NCBI GenBank assembly: GCA_903910385.1
Contig: CAIVZM010000023.1
Location: 62,001 to 126,000, forward strand
DNA: 64,000 bases
Direction: 5' to 3'
Origin: an uncultured Armatimonadota bacterium
Lineage (GTDB): Bacteria > Armatimonadota > Armatimonadia > Armatimonadales > Armatimonadaceae
Shown here: in pieces, positions 16,908 to 25,542 of the stretch
Position numbering within the stretch: the stretch's first letter is position 1
How the letters are laid out: each line of letters opens with the position of its first letter
Translations under genes and position numbers: made by a program
Notes under the pieces: generated by a model
Database searches by the model: none
Seen by the model: the letters and a program-made list of their open reading frames with translations, nothing else
What the model was told of the DNA's origin: nothing

Positions 16908-17657
16908 ATGGCCAGGCAGGGTCATCGATACCTCGGAGACGGGAAAGGATACGGGCAATTGACAGGACTATCGATTATTATTCCGGCGCTGAACGAAGCG
17001 GATGCGTTGCCCGAAACGCTTGCCGCCGCTCGGGTGGGGTGTCCCGGCGCTGAGATTATCGTCGTTGACGGCGGATCGTCCGATACGACGACGACAGTCG
17101 CCAGAGTCGCTGGAGCGCTGGTTCTGAACAGCGAACGAGGACGCGGTAAACAGCAGAATGCCGGAGCGTTCGTCGCTACGGGCGATATCCTGTTATTCCT
17201 CCATGCCGATACTCTACTGCCACCCGGCGCAGGAACGGCGATTGAAACGGCGTTGCAGGATTCAACCAACATCGGCGGGAATTTCCGTCTTGCATTTCGC
17301 CCAGCATCGTTCCTGAATACGGTTTTCGCTGCGGTCTACAATTACCGTTCGCGGACGGCGCGTCATTTCTACGGAGACTCCACGCTTTTTATCCGTCGCG
17401 GGGTCTTCCGTGAAATGGAGGGGTTTCGGGAAGGAATGCTGATGGAAGACTGGGAGTTCGTTCTCCGACTCCAATCGCGTTTTCGTGAACGCCAGGAGCG
17501 AACGATCTGTCTTCCGATGACCGTAGCGACATCTGCCCGGCGATTCTCTGGGCATCGACGCTGGCGTTACGTGGCGCTCTGGGGATATTTGCATTACCTG
17601 TACTGGCGCGGCGTCCCCGGGGATAAGTTAGCGAAGTTGTACCCGGATGTGCGGTAA
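16908..17657 (+). CDS. Glycosyltransferase family 2 (TIGR04283-type)
   Basis: A 249-residue GT-A fold glycosyltransferase. LSIIIPALNEADALPETL opens the domain, VVDGGSSDTT is the nucleotide-sugar loop, and LFLHADT carries the metal-binding D-x-D-like site. FYGDSTLFIRRGVF and MEDWEF match the single-domain subgroup of TIGR04283-like enzymes, often found with carotenoid or cell-surface genes. The acceptor is unknown. The start could be the TTG at 16962, immediately before the domain; the ATG at 16908 adds a polar 18-residue extension. It converges on the regulator at 17675 with 17 nt between stops. Confidence 0.85.
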   Translation: MARQGHRYLGDGKGYGQLTGLSIIIPALNEADALPETLAAARVGCPGAEIIVVDGGSSDTTTTVARVAGALVLNSERGRGKQQNAGAFVATGDILLFLHADTLLPPGAGTAIETALQDSTNIGGNFRLAFRPASFLNTVFAAVYNYRSRTARHFYGDSTLFIRRGVFREMEGFREGMLMEDWEFVLRLQSRFRERQERTICLPMTVATSARRFSGHRRWRYVALWGYLHYLYWRGVPGDKLAKLYPDVR

Positions 17658-17674
17658 GTTCAGCAGGAGCTTGC

Positions 17675-17998
17675 TCAGGAACGTACCAGGGCTTCCAGAG
17701 CGGCGACATACGCTTCAAAGGCGCGATGTCCGAGGGGCGTTGGGGAGTAAGTCGTACGCGGTTTGCGACCGACGAACTCTTTGCGGATATGGATGTAGCC
17801 GTTTTCTTCCAGCACCGTCAGGTGCGTGGAAAGGTTGCCATCAGAGACACCCAGAGCGGCCTTTAGAAAGTTAAAATCCGCTTCTCCGGAAGCCATCAGG
17901 CATGACATGACTCCGAGACGCACCTTCTGGTGAATCACATCATCTAAAGCGTCCAGATTTCGAACAGTCGCCACGGGGTGCGCTCTTTCGGTATTCAC
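17675..17998 (-). CDS. Winged-helix transcriptional regulator
   Basis: A compact winged-HTH protein of about 107 residues from the GTG at 17998. The recognition region reads LGVSDGNLSTHLTVLEENGYI, and the wing GRKPRTTYSPTPLGHRAFEAY is characteristic of the small ArsR/PadR-like regulators that sit next to membrane proteins. An upstream in-frame ATG (18073) would overlap the preceding gene by 56 nt, so I prefer the shorter form. It probably controls its own operon with the membrane protein upstream; no effector pocket is recognisable. Confidence 0.82.
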   Translation of the reverse strand: MNTERAHPVATVRNLDALDDVIHQKVRLGVMSCLMASGEADFNFLKAALGVSDGNLSTHLTVLEENGYIHIRKEFVGRKPRTTYSPTPLGHRAFEAYVAALEALVRS

Positions 17999-18017
17999 TA
18001 TCGTTCTGCGATTTTCT

Positions 18018-18659
18018 TTACCAACCGTACTTGTAGCCCATCCAGACGCCATAAACGATATGGAATCCGCCAAAGGTCAGCGCCATCACGGCGCGAGGCC
18101 CGATTCCCAGCGTCGGCGGGAGTAATAAGGTGACCATGCCTGCCGCCATAAAAGCCCATCCGAGGATAGAGACTTCCCGTACCGAGTATTGTGCTACTGC
18201 CAGGACGGAAGCGGCATAACAAAGCATCCAGAAACCGTAGATATAAGGACCGATAAAAGAGGGGTTCAGAACATAGAAAATGGTGATCGCCAGCGCCGCG
18301 AGAAAACCCGGTGCGGCGGCGCGAATTAGATGACGTGCATAAGGTGACCGAACTCCCTTACCGACCTGTCGGGCGCGACGCTTGGTTAGAAGATAATCCG
18401 CTACCAGAGCAGAACCCAGTACTGCTGTCCAGAGACCGAAGAACAGATAACGCCAGAGAGGGTCAGGAGCGGAGCGAAGGATCAGATTGGTCAACAAACA
18501 ACCCGCCAGCGCCAGCAGACCGACTGCGATACCGGAAAGACCGGAAAAGGTGGAATGCCGGGTCGAGCGTTCCATCGCCTGCCGGATGACGCGTAAATGT
18601 TCCTCCGCCTCCCCAGCGGAAGTAACAATACGAAAAACGGGCTGTTCCGGTTGATACAT
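18018..18659 (-). CDS. Membrane protein co-transcribed with the winged-helix regulator
   Basis: A protein of about 213 residues with a soluble N-terminal segment (to about residue 40) and six predicted membrane helices. It has no recognised domain. The pair of small winged-helix regulator and polytopic membrane protein is a recurrent arrangement in which the membrane protein is probably a sensor partner or the regulated target. I start it at the ATG at 18659; another in-frame start lies 42 nt upstream. Twenty nucleotides separate it from the regulator. Confidence 0.75.
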   Translation of the reverse strand: MYQPEQPVFRIVTSAGEAEEHLRVIRQAMERSTRHSTFSGLSGIAVGLLALAGCLLTNLILRSAPDPLWRYLFFGLWTAVLGSALVADYLLTKRRARQVGKGVRSPYARHLIRAAAPGFLAALAITIFYVLNPSFIGPYIYGFWMLCYAASVLAVAQYSVREVSILGWAFMAAGMVTLLLPPTLGIGPRAVMALTFGGFHIVYGVWMGYKYGW

Positions 18660-18806
18660 AAGCGTATAAGGCGATCGACAGGGTTTCGCTTTGTCTGGCA
18701 AAGCGTTCAGGTATTACGTTATCGTCAAATGGGGGGTCTGTCAAACCCTGGAGGACTCGTGCAGTAGACGATAGCTATTATGGCATACATATACAGAAAA
18801 CAATAC

Positions 18807-18836
18807 TTGACAGTAAGAGACAGTTGGGGTTATACT
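18807..18836 (+). promoter_or_regulatory. Near-consensus sigma-70 promoter
   Basis: TTGACA (18807-18812) and TATACT (18831-18836) are separated by 18 bp. Transcription should start near 18843, leaving a leader of roughly 150 nt before the HTH gene at 18997. The leader contains a GC-rich hairpin near 18848-18870 (CGGGGGG ... CCGCCCGG). Confidence 0.8.
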
Positions 18837-18996
18837 TACCGAGTAAACGGGGGGTGTCACCGCCCGGTAGCAAGCAATCGTCGTCATAAATCTTCGGCAG
18901 TGAGTGTAGTGAATAGGCATCGATCATGTTGATGGGAATTCACTTTTTCTCAGCGAGACTGCTACATAACGGCGAAGAGGAGCCAACTGCGTATCT

Positions 18997-19227
18997 ATGG
19001 AAGCCGAAAATCGTGACCTGCTGACGGTAGAGCAGGCGGCCAGCTATCTGCAACTGTCTCAATCCAGCATCCGTTCTTATATTCGGCAGGGGCGTCTAAA
19101 GGCGTTCCGGGTCGCGGGCAAGCGTAAGGTGTTGATTCCTCGTGAGGAACTCCTGAAACTGCTTGAACCGGCACGGGGCGATGATGACGATTCGACGAAC
19201 GGCAGTAAGTTCAGCGGAAACAAGTAG
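18997..19227 (+). CDS. Excisionase-type HTH DNA-binding protein
   Basis: A 76-residue MerR-like/excisionase-fold DNA-binding protein. The helix-turn-helix is LTVEQAASYLQLSQSSIRSYI and the wing is RQGRLKAFRVAGKRKVLIPREEL. The last 15 residues are acidic and Ser/Asn-rich. No integrase or phage gene is nearby. Instead it stands, with its own strong promoter and a long leader, 26 nt ahead of an O-antigen-type ABC exporter, so it is more likely a transcription factor for surface-polysaccharide export, in the manner of BldC-like regulators, than a recombination factor. Confidence 0.88.
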   Translation: MEAENRDLLTVEQAASYLQLSQSSIRSYIRQGRLKAFRVAGKRKVLIPREELLKLLEPARGDDDDSTNGSKFSGNK

Positions 19228-19253
19228 TTGTTTGCGGACGTATCTTTTTGCAT

Positions 19254-20168
19254 ATGAATCTGGTCGCATGGGTGCGCGATCTGGGAAGCGAAGCGCAGGA
19301 AGCATGGCGCTATCGCGAGCTTCTGGGCAATCTGGTTGAACGCGAACTGCAAGTCCGTTACAAGAATTCATATTTTGGAGTCGCCTGGTCTCTGGCGAAT
19401 CCGATTGCCCGCGCCTTTATTCTCTGGATCGTCTTCGATAATATCGTCCCGCTCGGAGTCCCAAACTATTCCGCCTATCTTATGGCGGCGTTTTTCCCCT
19501 GGACGTTTTTTCTGACGGGAGTTCTGGACGCCTGCGATTCCGTTTCGCGTCAGATGGCTCTGGTACGAAAAGTTTATTTTCCCCGCGAACTCCTGCCACT
19601 CGCCACAACAATCGCCAACCTTCGGCACTTTATGCTGTCGCTGGGAATACTTGCGATCTACCTGATCTATCTCTACGGAACCAAGACCTACGCGACAGGG
19701 CAACTGGCTTTGCCCCCGACGCAGTTCTTACTTTTGCCCGTGTTGATCCTGATGCAAACCCTGTTGATTGGCGGTCTGGCGTTTTATCTTTCCGCTATCA
19801 ACGTTTTTTTCGAAGACGCCAAATTTCTGGCGGCAGTGGTTCTAGACCTGCTATTTTACGGCGTCCCGATCATTTACTTCATCGAACAGGTAAGAGTGAT
19901 GCCCGGTCTTCCCACGGCGCTTCGCGAAGTCATTTACACACTATTCTTATTGAATCCGATGACGGTGATACTGGTGTCTTACCGGAATTGCCTTCTGGAA
20001 CCCCGTATTATGCCTGCGGGCAGGTTCGGGCAGGCGAATCCGCTGCCGATCAATCTGGGCGTTCCCTGGCCTTTTTTCCTGTTGTCGGTCGTCCTGTGTA
20101 TTTTTATCTTCCTTGGCGGATACTCCTATTTCAATCGCCGTAAATGGCGTTTTGTGGAGCAGTTGTAA
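19254..20168 (+). CDS. ABC-2 type polysaccharide exporter permease (Wzm/TagG-like)
   Basis: A 304-residue ABC-2 membrane protein with six predicted helices. The cytoplasmic start ELLGNLVERELQVRYKNS followed by FGVAWSLANP is the signature of the Wzm/TagG/RfbD group that carries O-antigens, teichoic acids or capsules across the inner membrane. ATG at 19254 is the start; a TTG two codons earlier is unlikely. The stop overlaps the start of the ATPase gene (TAATG), so the two subunits are translated together. Confidence 0.93.
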   Translation: MNLVAWVRDLGSEAQEAWRYRELLGNLVERELQVRYKNSYFGVAWSLANPIARAFILWIVFDNIVPLGVPNYSAYLMAAFFPWTFFLTGVLDACDSVSRQMALVRKVYFPRELLPLATTIANLRHFMLSLGILAIYLIYLYGTKTYATGQLALPPTQFLLLPVLILMQTLLIGGLAFYLSAINVFFEDAKFLAAVVLDLLFYGVPIIYFIEQVRVMPGLPTALREVIYTLFLLNPMTVILVSYRNCLLEPRIMPAGRFGQANPLPINLGVPWPFFLLSVVLCIFIFLGGYSYFNRRKWRFVEQL

Positions 20169-20956
20169 TGTCGGCGCCTGATTCTCCTCCGGCTATGGCG
20201 GCGCGGAATGTTGTCAAGAAGTTCACCGTCGGCGGAAGCGGTTACGCCGGTCTGAAAGGACGCATCGGCGCGGCGCTAAAACGTGCAACGCAAGAAAAAA
20301 AGATCGTCGTTGCTCTGGACAACCTGTCGCTGACAATCGAACCCGGTGAGACAGTGGCTTTACTGGGGCGCAACGGCTCCGGTAAATCGACCCTGCTTTC
20401 CTTATTCGCTAATGTCATGAAGCCTGACTCCGGAGAAATCGCTTTTCCTGCCTCCATCGATCCTTTACACCCGCGTCTGTCGCCACTTCTTGAAGTCGGC
20501 GCCGGATTCCACCCCGATCTAACCGGCATACAGAACGTCTATTTCAATGGGGCGATTCTCGGAATCACACGCAAAGAGATGGAAGCTCGCGAGGAATCGA
20601 TACTCGAATTCGCGGATTTTGAGCGTCCGGAGTACCTGAACGCCCCGGTAAGAACGTATTCGTCCGGTATGTTTATTCGTCTGGGGTTCGCTGTTGCGAT
20701 CCATACCGACCCGGAAATCATACTGGTGGACGAAAGCATGGCGGTCGGCGACGAAGCTTTTCAACAAAAGTGTTTCGCCAAGATGGATGAATTTCATGCG
20801 GAGGGACGCACCATCGTTTTTGTCTCACACGATATGAATATCGTCCGCCGGCTTGCCACTCGCGCCATCTGGCTCTCTGATGCGCAAATCGCCGCCGATG
20901 GCGAACCCGATCAGGTGATCCGGGATTACCATAAGGCGTTCGGCATTCCGGACTGA
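20168..20956 (+). CDS. ABC exporter ATPase (Wzt/TagH-like)
   Basis: A 262-residue ABC ATPase, partner of the permease at 19254. Walker A is LLGRNGSGKST, the signature loop appears as YSSGMFIRLGFA, Walker B as EIILVDES, and the switch His as VSHD. The Q-loop region LSPLLEVGAGFHPDLTG is typical of the polysaccharide-export subfamily. It lacks the long C-terminal carbohydrate-binding domain of Wzt proteins that recognise capped O-antigens, so the substrate is probably an uncapped or lipid-linked glycan. Confidence 0.94.
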   Translation: MSAPDSPPAMAARNVVKKFTVGGSGYAGLKGRIGAALKRATQEKKIVVALDNLSLTIEPGETVALLGRNGSGKSTLLSLFANVMKPDSGEIAFPASIDPLHPRLSPLLEVGAGFHPDLTGIQNVYFNGAILGITRKEMEAREESILEFADFERPEYLNAPVRTYSSGMFIRLGFAVAIHTDPEIILVDESMAVGDEAFQQKCFAKMDEFHAEGRTIVFVSHDMNIVRRLATRAIWLSDAQIAADGEPDQVIRDYHKAFGIPD

Positions 20957-21154
20957 GCGCCAATATCATATGTGAAACCGTCAGTGCTCCATCGTCAAAC
21001 CGGCGCTGGCGAGATGTAATGGTCTGGTATTCAGTGGTACACTATTTTCGGCGAAAAACCTGTCACCGTTTGCCAGGTTCGGGAGTCTATGGATTGACAG
21101 TGACAAGTTGCGATAGGGCGGAGGGCGCACACTTTAGGGGAGGAGAATAGTCCC

Positions 21155-21718
21155 ATGAAGACAGTCCATGATTTCTTCGTGTCGGATGAGCCAGATGAGG
21201 CTGTCCGAAAGATAAAAGTGACGTTGAACAAGGTCGGCGAACTGAACCGCGTCGAACCGCTGCAATTTATCGAGGGAAAGATCGCTTTTGGCGTTTTGCC
21301 TGTCCAGTTGCATATTACCTGGGCGGTGGAAGACGCTACCACCCGGTTAGATAAAGAAATCCGTGGCGGCGCTGCAGTCTTGCCTGCCATAGGAACGCGT
21401 ATCATCGTGACGGCTACCGCAGACGACAACACTCAGGCGGCGCAACAAAATGCGATTGAGCGTTTCGAGGACGCTTACCGCCATTTTGATCGTGACGACT
21501 ATAGACCGGATCGCATGGGATTGATGCCCATTACGATCATCGGTATCCTGGTGACATTGATACTGCTGGCAATTCTTCTCTGGCGTATTCCCTCCTTCCG
21601 GAAATCCTTGCCACAGATTACTCCCGCTGTGCTGAAAGACAAAGATCAGAGTAAACCTGCTGACGCTACCGACAATAAAGACGATAAGACGGACGCCAGT
21701 TCGACAAGCGGAAGATAG
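21155..21718 (+). CDS. Single-pass membrane protein, uncharacterised
   Basis: A 187-residue protein with a soluble alpha/beta N-terminal domain (about residues 1-120), one strongly hydrophobic helix (about 124-146) and a Lys/Asp-rich cytoplasmic-type tail. The N-terminal domain alternates strands and charged helices, but I know no family for it. A good GGAGGA ribosome-binding site precedes the ATG. It lies between the ABC exporter and the SRPBCC gene on the same strand. Confidence 0.75.
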   Translation: MKTVHDFFVSDEPDEAVRKIKVTLNKVGELNRVEPLQFIEGKIAFGVLPVQLHITWAVEDATTRLDKEIRGGAAVLPAIGTRIIVTATADDNTQAAQQNAIERFEDAYRHFDRDDYRPDRMGLMPITIIGILVTLILLAILLWRIPSFRKSLPQITPAVLKDKDQSKPADATDNKDDKTDASSTSGR

Positions 21719-21768
21719 GGGAAAGAAGCGGTGGGAACGCGAGCGTCAGCGCAGGCGTTCCCATAGCG

Positions 21769-22254
21769 ATGCCTACACTGACCTTTACCGCTGATTTCGC
21801 GGCGCCGCTGGAGCGTGTCTGGGAGTTGTACGATAACCTCGATACGCTGATTGCAGTGACGCCCCCGACGACAAAAGTCCGCATAGAAAACCCGCCTGCA
21901 AAGATAACGGCGGGTAGTCGTTTCACGCTTGTCGTGTCACAACCGCCCATTTATGTACCGTTAAAGTGGGAGACGGTCATCGTTGACCACGAACCTCCCC
22001 GACGCTTTGTTGATGAGCAGGGGCGGTTCGGCCCATTCGCGCACTGGCATCACGAACATCGCTTCGACCCCCTGTCGGTGGAACTGGGCGGCGGGACTCG
22101 CCTGACCGACATCGTGACCTATGTTCCTCCGTTTGGCATTCTGGGCAAAATCGCGGATGCGTTGTTTATTCGACGCCAGCTTGTAGAAATGTTCGCTTTT
22201 CGCCACAAAAAAACGCGAGAATTGCTGGGCGAAACAGCGCCAACGAAAACTTGA
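21769..22254 (+). CDS. SRPBCC-fold protein (polyketide cyclase/coenzyme-Q-binding type)
   Basis: A 161-residue START/SRPBCC-like protein. The opening LTFTADFAAPLERVWELYDN, the central KWETVIVDHEPPRRFVDEQ and the W-H-H-E-H-R-F segment with a following GGTRLTDIVTYVPP strand are typical of the helix-grip fold that binds hydrophobic ligands in a cavity. The late IRRQLVEMFAFRHKKTRELL forms the long C-terminal helix. The ligand is unknown. Confidence 0.87.
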   Translation: MPTLTFTADFAAPLERVWELYDNLDTLIAVTPPTTKVRIENPPAKITAGSRFTLVVSQPPIYVPLKWETVIVDHEPPRRFVDEQGRFGPFAHWHHEHRFDPLSVELGGGTRLTDIVTYVPPFGILGKIADALFIRRQLVEMFAFRHKKTRELLGETAPTKT

Positions 22255-22301
22255 CCCGTGAGTATTTGATCATTCCTGATCTATTCAGAAGGGATGATTC
22301 T

Positions 22302-22333
22302 CCCCTCCGATGGAATCGTTCGATACGGAGGGG
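22302..22333. terminator. Hairpin between convergent genes
   Basis: CCCCTCCG (22302-22309) and CGGAGGGG (22326-22333) form an 8-bp stem with a 16-nt loop between the SRPBCC and C45 genes. It lacks a strong U-tract on either strand, so termination is plausible rather than certain. Confidence 0.45.
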
Positions 22334-22344
22334 CGAATAATGCG

Positions 22345-23508
22345 TTACGCTTGCATCGTCACGGTCTGGAACGGTGATTCGTCCGGCGGCCCGTCCGTTA
22401 GATAAAGGACTTTATCGGTCAAGTCCATAACGACAGCGGTCACTGTGGTGTAGTGTTCTTCCTGACCCACATTCAAATCCCGATGACGGCAGATACCGAA
22501 GGGATCATCACGCGTATCGCGCAGCGTTTCCTGAACCGCTTCGATTGTCAATGGCGCATGAGCGGTCAGCAGTTCGCGTAACCGGTTCTGACGACGGCGG
22601 GAGTAAATCCTTCGTTCGGACGGCGCCTCCACAATGCCTAGCCCTTTCGGATCGACGAAATGATTGGCATGGGTCAGGCAACCATCCTCACAGGAAAGCA
22701 CGTTGATGTTGTCCGGGGCGGCTTCCACATCGGCGACGCGGTCCGGGGATTGTGCAATCAGGAAGTTCCCGGCGCAGGCTCTGCCTTCGCCCTCCAGCAC
22801 GTTGATCGCTTCCTCCAGCGAGCGGGAGCGCATAATTTTATAACAGCGAACATGAAAGGGAGTGACGGCACGCGCCCAGTCATCGTCTATGGTCGTCATT
22901 CCGTTGATACAGAGGGATACGCCTTCGCTGTTGAAGCCGATTTTCGCCCCTACAATCCCGCACTCCGTGTAGGCGAGCGTTTGCAGTCCATCCGGTTCGG
23001 TCGTATGCAAGACCGCTCCCTGCACTTCCGGAATCCAGTCCCAGTTCTGACCGACCAGAAGATGCCCGTTCGCGGTCATGGCGGGCAAAACGGCGAAGGA
23101 AGTGCACCCGTCCGGCGTTGGTTCTCTCAAGGAATGATCGAAGACTTCATCAGCGTCCTCGTCTTTCGGACCATCCCATTCGACCCACCCTTGATCGATT
23201 GCGATACGTCCGAATTGATAATACAGAATTTCATAACGGGCGTTTATTGCCGCAATATCGAGTAAGTCGAAGCCGCTTCCTTCCGCGATTCCCTGCATTC
23301 CCACGTAGTAATCGGGGCTCGCTTTTTGCGCCAGTTCGACGAATCGCTGCGCGGGCTCTCGAATGGCGGCGCGATCCATATGGATTTCCCGCTCAAATCG
23401 GTCGAAATAGATCGCCAGATTATGGGCGATACGATCACGCAGTTCTCTGCCGTGTATCAGACCCATTTCGTAAGGCGAACCGGAGAGACGAAGGACAGGA
23501 AGGCTCAT
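22345..23508 (-). CDS. C45-family autoproteolytic acyltransferase/hydrolase
   Basis: A 387-residue Ntn-hydrolase of the acyl-CoA:6-aminopenicillanate acyltransferase (C45) type. The processing nucleophile is the Cys in PDGCTSF (Cys135), where the precursor would cleave itself into a short alpha and a long beta chain. GQNWDW and the C-terminal DLNVG region support the fold. Relatives hydrolyse amides such as dihydroceramide or act as amidohydrolases; the substrate here is unknown. It lies 21 nt downstream of three double-GNAT genes on the same strand, suggesting a joint acylation/deacylation role. Confidence 0.88.
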   Translation of the reverse strand: MSLPVLRLSGSPYEMGLIHGRELRDRIAHNLAIYFDRFEREIHMDRAAIREPAQRFVELAQKASPDYYVGMQGIAEGSGFDLLDIAAINARYEILYYQFGRIAIDQGWVEWDGPKDEDADEVFDHSLREPTPDGCTSFAVLPAMTANGHLLVGQNWDWIPEVQGAVLHTTEPDGLQTLAYTECGIVGAKIGFNSEGVSLCINGMTTIDDDWARAVTPFHVRCYKIMRSRSLEEAINVLEGEGRACAGNFLIAQSPDRVADVEAAPDNINVLSCEDGCLTHANHFVDPKGLGIVEAPSERRIYSRRRQNRLRELLTAHAPLTIEAVQETLRDTRDDPFGICRHRDLNVGQEEHYTTVTAVVMDLTDKVLYLTDGPPDESPFQTVTMQA

Positions 23509-23529
23509 ACTATTTCTTTCCAGTGGCGA

Positions 23530-24480
23530 TTACGCCGACAGTTGCTTCACAAAGTTGATTTCGGCGGGCTGTTTGACGAAGCCCAGCCGTTCGTTGATAG
23601 CGAGCATCGCCCAATTATTGGATTCATTGCTGGTATGAATTTCCAGAGCGTCGTTCGATTGCGCGTAGTCGATTGCGCGAAGTTTCAGAGCGGTCGCGAT
23701 TCCCCGACCCCGATGCTCGCATAGGACGCCGGTCAATCCAGTATTCAGATGATTCCCGGCGTCCGAACCGAACAGATTGGAGAACCCGACAAATGCGCCG
23801 GTCGCCCGGTCTATAGCGACAAAGACGGCATCCGGGAGAAACTGGGGACCTTTTAAAAAGTAAAGCCATTTCTCATAGGGAATGGGTTGCGGTGGGTCCA
23901 GACTCGGAACATCGCTGACAACGGCTGTCGTCAGGTCATATAATCTCGCAAGAACATCGGGCTCGTCTTTTAGTTCTGTAAAGGTTTTGATTGTTATCCC
24001 TGAGTCCCTCACTTTTTTCGTCACTCCCTCGAAGGAGGAGGCATCGAAGCGAGTAACGTCCAGATGCGATTTCCAGTGACGCATCCTTTCCTCGAATCCC
24101 CGCTTTTGCAGGAATTTTACGCTTACCGCCCGGTTTTCCCTGGCGTTTGCGCGGAGCGATTGCGCTCCCAGAACGATCACTTCCCGTTCCAACTTTGCGT
24201 AAAGAACTGAACCTACCCCCTGACCTTGTTTCTCCGGGAGGACAAACGCGGTTAGGAAGAAGACCAGAGGGTCGAAGTTTACCAGTGATTGCCCGTATTC
24301 GCCGACGCCGATCGCCTCGCCGTCACTTTCGACGGTAAACCTTCCCGCCCGATGAATCGTCGGACGTTGCGCATCATTATGCCGCAACGATGCTTCCGAG
24401 ACCGGATTTTCCGGTAAAGCTGCATTTTGAATGGCTGCAAATGTGGCGTAGTCCGTATCGGTGAAGGGGCGGATATTCAT
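23530..24480 (-). CDS. Double-GNAT acetyltransferase, paralogue 3
   Basis: A 316-residue protein with two tandem GNAT domains. The N-terminal domain carries the acetyl-CoA loop EKQGQGVGSVLYAKLE, and the C-terminal domain has HRGRGIATALKLRAIDYAQS followed by TSNESNNWAMLAINERLGF. It is the last of three adjacent paralogues, each starting with an (I/L)R.F.D.DY segment and ending (G)F.KQP..I.F.K. Four nucleotides separate it from the next copy and 21 from the C45 gene. The acceptor substrate is unknown. Confidence 0.9.
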   Translation of the reverse strand: MNIRPFTDTDYATFAAIQNAALPENPVSEASLRHNDAQRPTIHRAGRFTVESDGEAIGVGEYGQSLVNFDPLVFFLTAFVLPEKQGQGVGSVLYAKLEREVIVLGAQSLRANARENRAVSVKFLQKRGFEERMRHWKSHLDVTRFDASSFEGVTKKVRDSGITIKTFTELKDEPDVLARLYDLTTAVVSDVPSLDPPQPIPYEKWLYFLKGPQFLPDAVFVAIDRATGAFVGFSNLFGSDAGNHLNTGLTGVLCEHRGRGIATALKLRAIDYAQSNDALEIHTSNESNNWAMLAINERLGFVKQPAEINFVKQLSA

Positions 24481-24484
24481 GACG

Positions 24485-25480
24485 TTATTTTTTCGCTTCC
24501 CCTGTCGGGTCTTCCTTTATAGTCTTTCGCAGGGAAATCCATACCGGTTGTTTTTGATAGCCAAGCGCTTCATTGATAGAAAGCATAGGGCGGTTCGTCG
24601 TTGCGTTATCGGTGCGAATCACCGGGCTGCCAACCGATTTGGCATACGCGATGACACGGAGTTTTAGCGCCATTGCGATTCCCATACGTCGGTACTTCGG
24701 ATGGACTCCGGTAAACCCGGTATCCAGATGGTCGTCCGATTCCCGTTTCCAGAGCGCAGACAGACCGGCGTATTCTCCGTCCGCTTCATTGACAGCTATT
24801 AGAAAAGCGTCTTCCAGTAAACTCGGGTTCTCCATTACCATCCTATGATAGTTTTCAAAGGAAAATGGCGTCATCGGTTCCGGAGTTGGCACGTCCAGCG
24901 AGGCTGTGTTATCCATCTCCCATAACTTCCGGGCGAACCCCGGGTCTTCCGCTTTCAACTGGCGGTACGTCTTGATGACAATGCCATGGGTTAGAGGTTT
25001 GTCGCGCAACTCGGTGAACGGCGCAGGATCGAAAGCGTTTACATCCAGACGCGATTCCCACGTACGGAAGTCTTCGATAAATCCACGATCCTGAACGAAC
25101 CGGGCGGAACGTGTCCAGTCTTCGCGAATCTCCGTCCGAACAGAGATAGGATCAAGTGGGGTCATCGCTTCCAGCAAATGGTCATAAAGAACTTTGCCGA
25201 ACCCTTCGCCCTGTCGCTCCGGCAACACGCCGACATGGATATGGAATTTCTGAGGATGGTACGCCCACATCATCTGCGAATACGATGCCGACCCGATCGT
25301 TTCGCCATCCGCTATGCCGATCCATTTGCACTTCTTGATCTTGGCGTCTATGCGGGAATCCCAATCCTTGATTTCCTCCGGAGTTGCCTGATTATCAGGA
25401 TTGATTTTGTTTCGTAACTGGCTCAGTATTTCATAATCTGCATCGCTTCCGTCAAACAGGCGGATATCCAATTTATTCAT
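24485..25480 (-). CDS. Double-GNAT acetyltransferase, paralogue 2
   Basis: A protein of 331 residues from the ATG at 25480, which is preceded by a strong GAGGAG site; an upstream in-frame ATG at 25507 lacks one. The two GNAT domains have loops PERQGEGFGKVLYDHL (N-terminal) and YRRMGIAMALKLRVIAYAKS (C-terminal), with the final TDNATTNRPMLSINEALGY helix of the fold. It is the middle member of the tandem triplet and is clearly homologous to both neighbours along its whole length. Confidence 0.9.
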   Translation of the reverse strand: MNKLDIRLFDGSDADYEILSQLRNKINPDNQATPEEIKDWDSRIDAKIKKCKWIGIADGETIGSASYSQMMWAYHPQKFHIHVGVLPERQGEGFGKVLYDHLLEAMTPLDPISVRTEIREDWTRSARFVQDRGFIEDFRTWESRLDVNAFDPAPFTELRDKPLTHGIVIKTYRQLKAEDPGFARKLWEMDNTASLDVPTPEPMTPFSFENYHRMVMENPSLLEDAFLIAVNEADGEYAGLSALWKRESDDHLDTGFTGVHPKYRRMGIAMALKLRVIAYAKSVGSPVIRTDNATTNRPMLSINEALGYQKQPVWISLRKTIKEDPTGEAKK

Positions 25481-25542
25481 AATTCTCCTCATTCCATTGA
25501 TGTTCATTTGATCGTCAGGCGGAACCGTCGAGATACCGACGT

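Noticed and set aside
18837-18996. Known riboswitch class in the leader of the HTH gene
   Set aside because: It has hairpins, but I could match no known consensus (GEMM, SAM, cobalamin).
18997-19227. Phage excisionase, marking a prophage or integrative element
   Set aside because: There is no integrase, attachment-site repeat or phage gene nearby; the context is polysaccharide export.
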